Shown here one piece after another: positions 63,855 through 64,000 of a DNA stretch of 64,000 bases (position 1 is the first letter of the stretch; every line of letters begins with the position of its first letter). The notes beneath the pieces are model-generated. The model saw nothing but the letters and a program-made list of their open reading frames with translations. It was not told the DNA's origin and did not search any database. A program made the position numbers and the translations under genes. Source of the DNA: Morinoia aosen (lineage: Eukaryota > Arthropoda > Malacostraca > Amphipoda > Talitridae); the NCBI GenBank assembly GCA_030386875.1, contig CM059563.1:33084139-33148138 (forward strand). The letters run 5' to 3'.

Positions 63855-64000
63855 TAATCCCAGGGGAAAATGTGAGGTTCCGTGTTGAAGGTTAGGTAGA
63901 CCTGTTTTGTTGTTACCGTAAATCTTATTCTTGTTAATGATCATTTTTTCTTGGTTTGCTGATGTCCTGTTTTTCAATATCCACTACTTTCTTATACTTT
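63855..64000 (+). mobile_element. CCCCTCAGGGGG retroposon, copy 20 (runs off the window)
   Basis: CCCAGGGGAAAATGTGAGGT, AAGGTTAGGTAGACCTG, then GATGTCCTGTTTTTCAATAT up to the window end. Confidence 0.6.

Overview
The window is animal nuclear DNA. One large gene on the + strand dominates it: the arthropod orthologue of TRRAP (Nipped-A in Drosophila, Tra1 in yeast), the catalytically dead PIKK-family scaffold of the SAGA and NuA4/TIP60 histone acetyltransferase complexes. Ten coding exons can be joined with GT/AG boundaries and matching phases, from a probable start codon at 15391 to a donor at 63189/63190. They encode about 2,264 residues, i.e. most of the N-terminal HEAT-repeat solenoid. The FAT and pseudokinase parts lie beyond the right edge. 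The host is most likely an arthropod with a large, AT-rich, transposon-laden genome. The DD41D mariner with an insect-type DUF4817 N-terminus, Penelope-like elements and piggyBac/hAT remnants fit this, but no species can be named from the sequence.

Layout. 1-12.3 kb is a nest of DNA transposons upstream of the gene: a hAT with AAACCC/GGGTTT-rich ends, a degenerate ~4-kb piggyBac, and at least eight copies of two related long-inverted-repeat (foldback) families inserted in and around each other, plus a solo LTR. 12.3-15.4 kb holds two copies of a short retroposon and then the first coding exon. 15.4-36.4 kb carries exons 1-6 with introns full of retroposons, a hAT-like element, two Penelope-like elements and a mariner. 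36.4-45.5 kb is a 9-kb intron, 3.4 kb of which is a pure pyrimidine-rich minisatellite. 45.5-53.2 kb carries exons 7-9, including one 4.6-kb exon. 53.2-62.4 kb is another 9-kb intron with a minisatellite, a second hAT-like copy carrying a 452-codon ORF, and a 3.3-kb A/T-rich hAT-like element loaded with nested insertions. 62.4-63.2 kb is exon 10.

A ~350-bp retroposon family (13-17 bp target duplications, TAATC/AATAA-type tail) occurs about 20 times, every copy in the same orientation as the gene.

Three observations stand out. (1) In the foldback families a short block just inside each end is nearly the same at both ends of a copy but differs between copies. (2) Five of the ten TRRAP donor sites are followed within about 0-25 bp by a tandem repeat with an unrelated unit. 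(3) The large minisatellite steps through unit lengths of 23, 24 and 25 bp. The very long ORFs over the minisatellites are artefacts of stop-free units.
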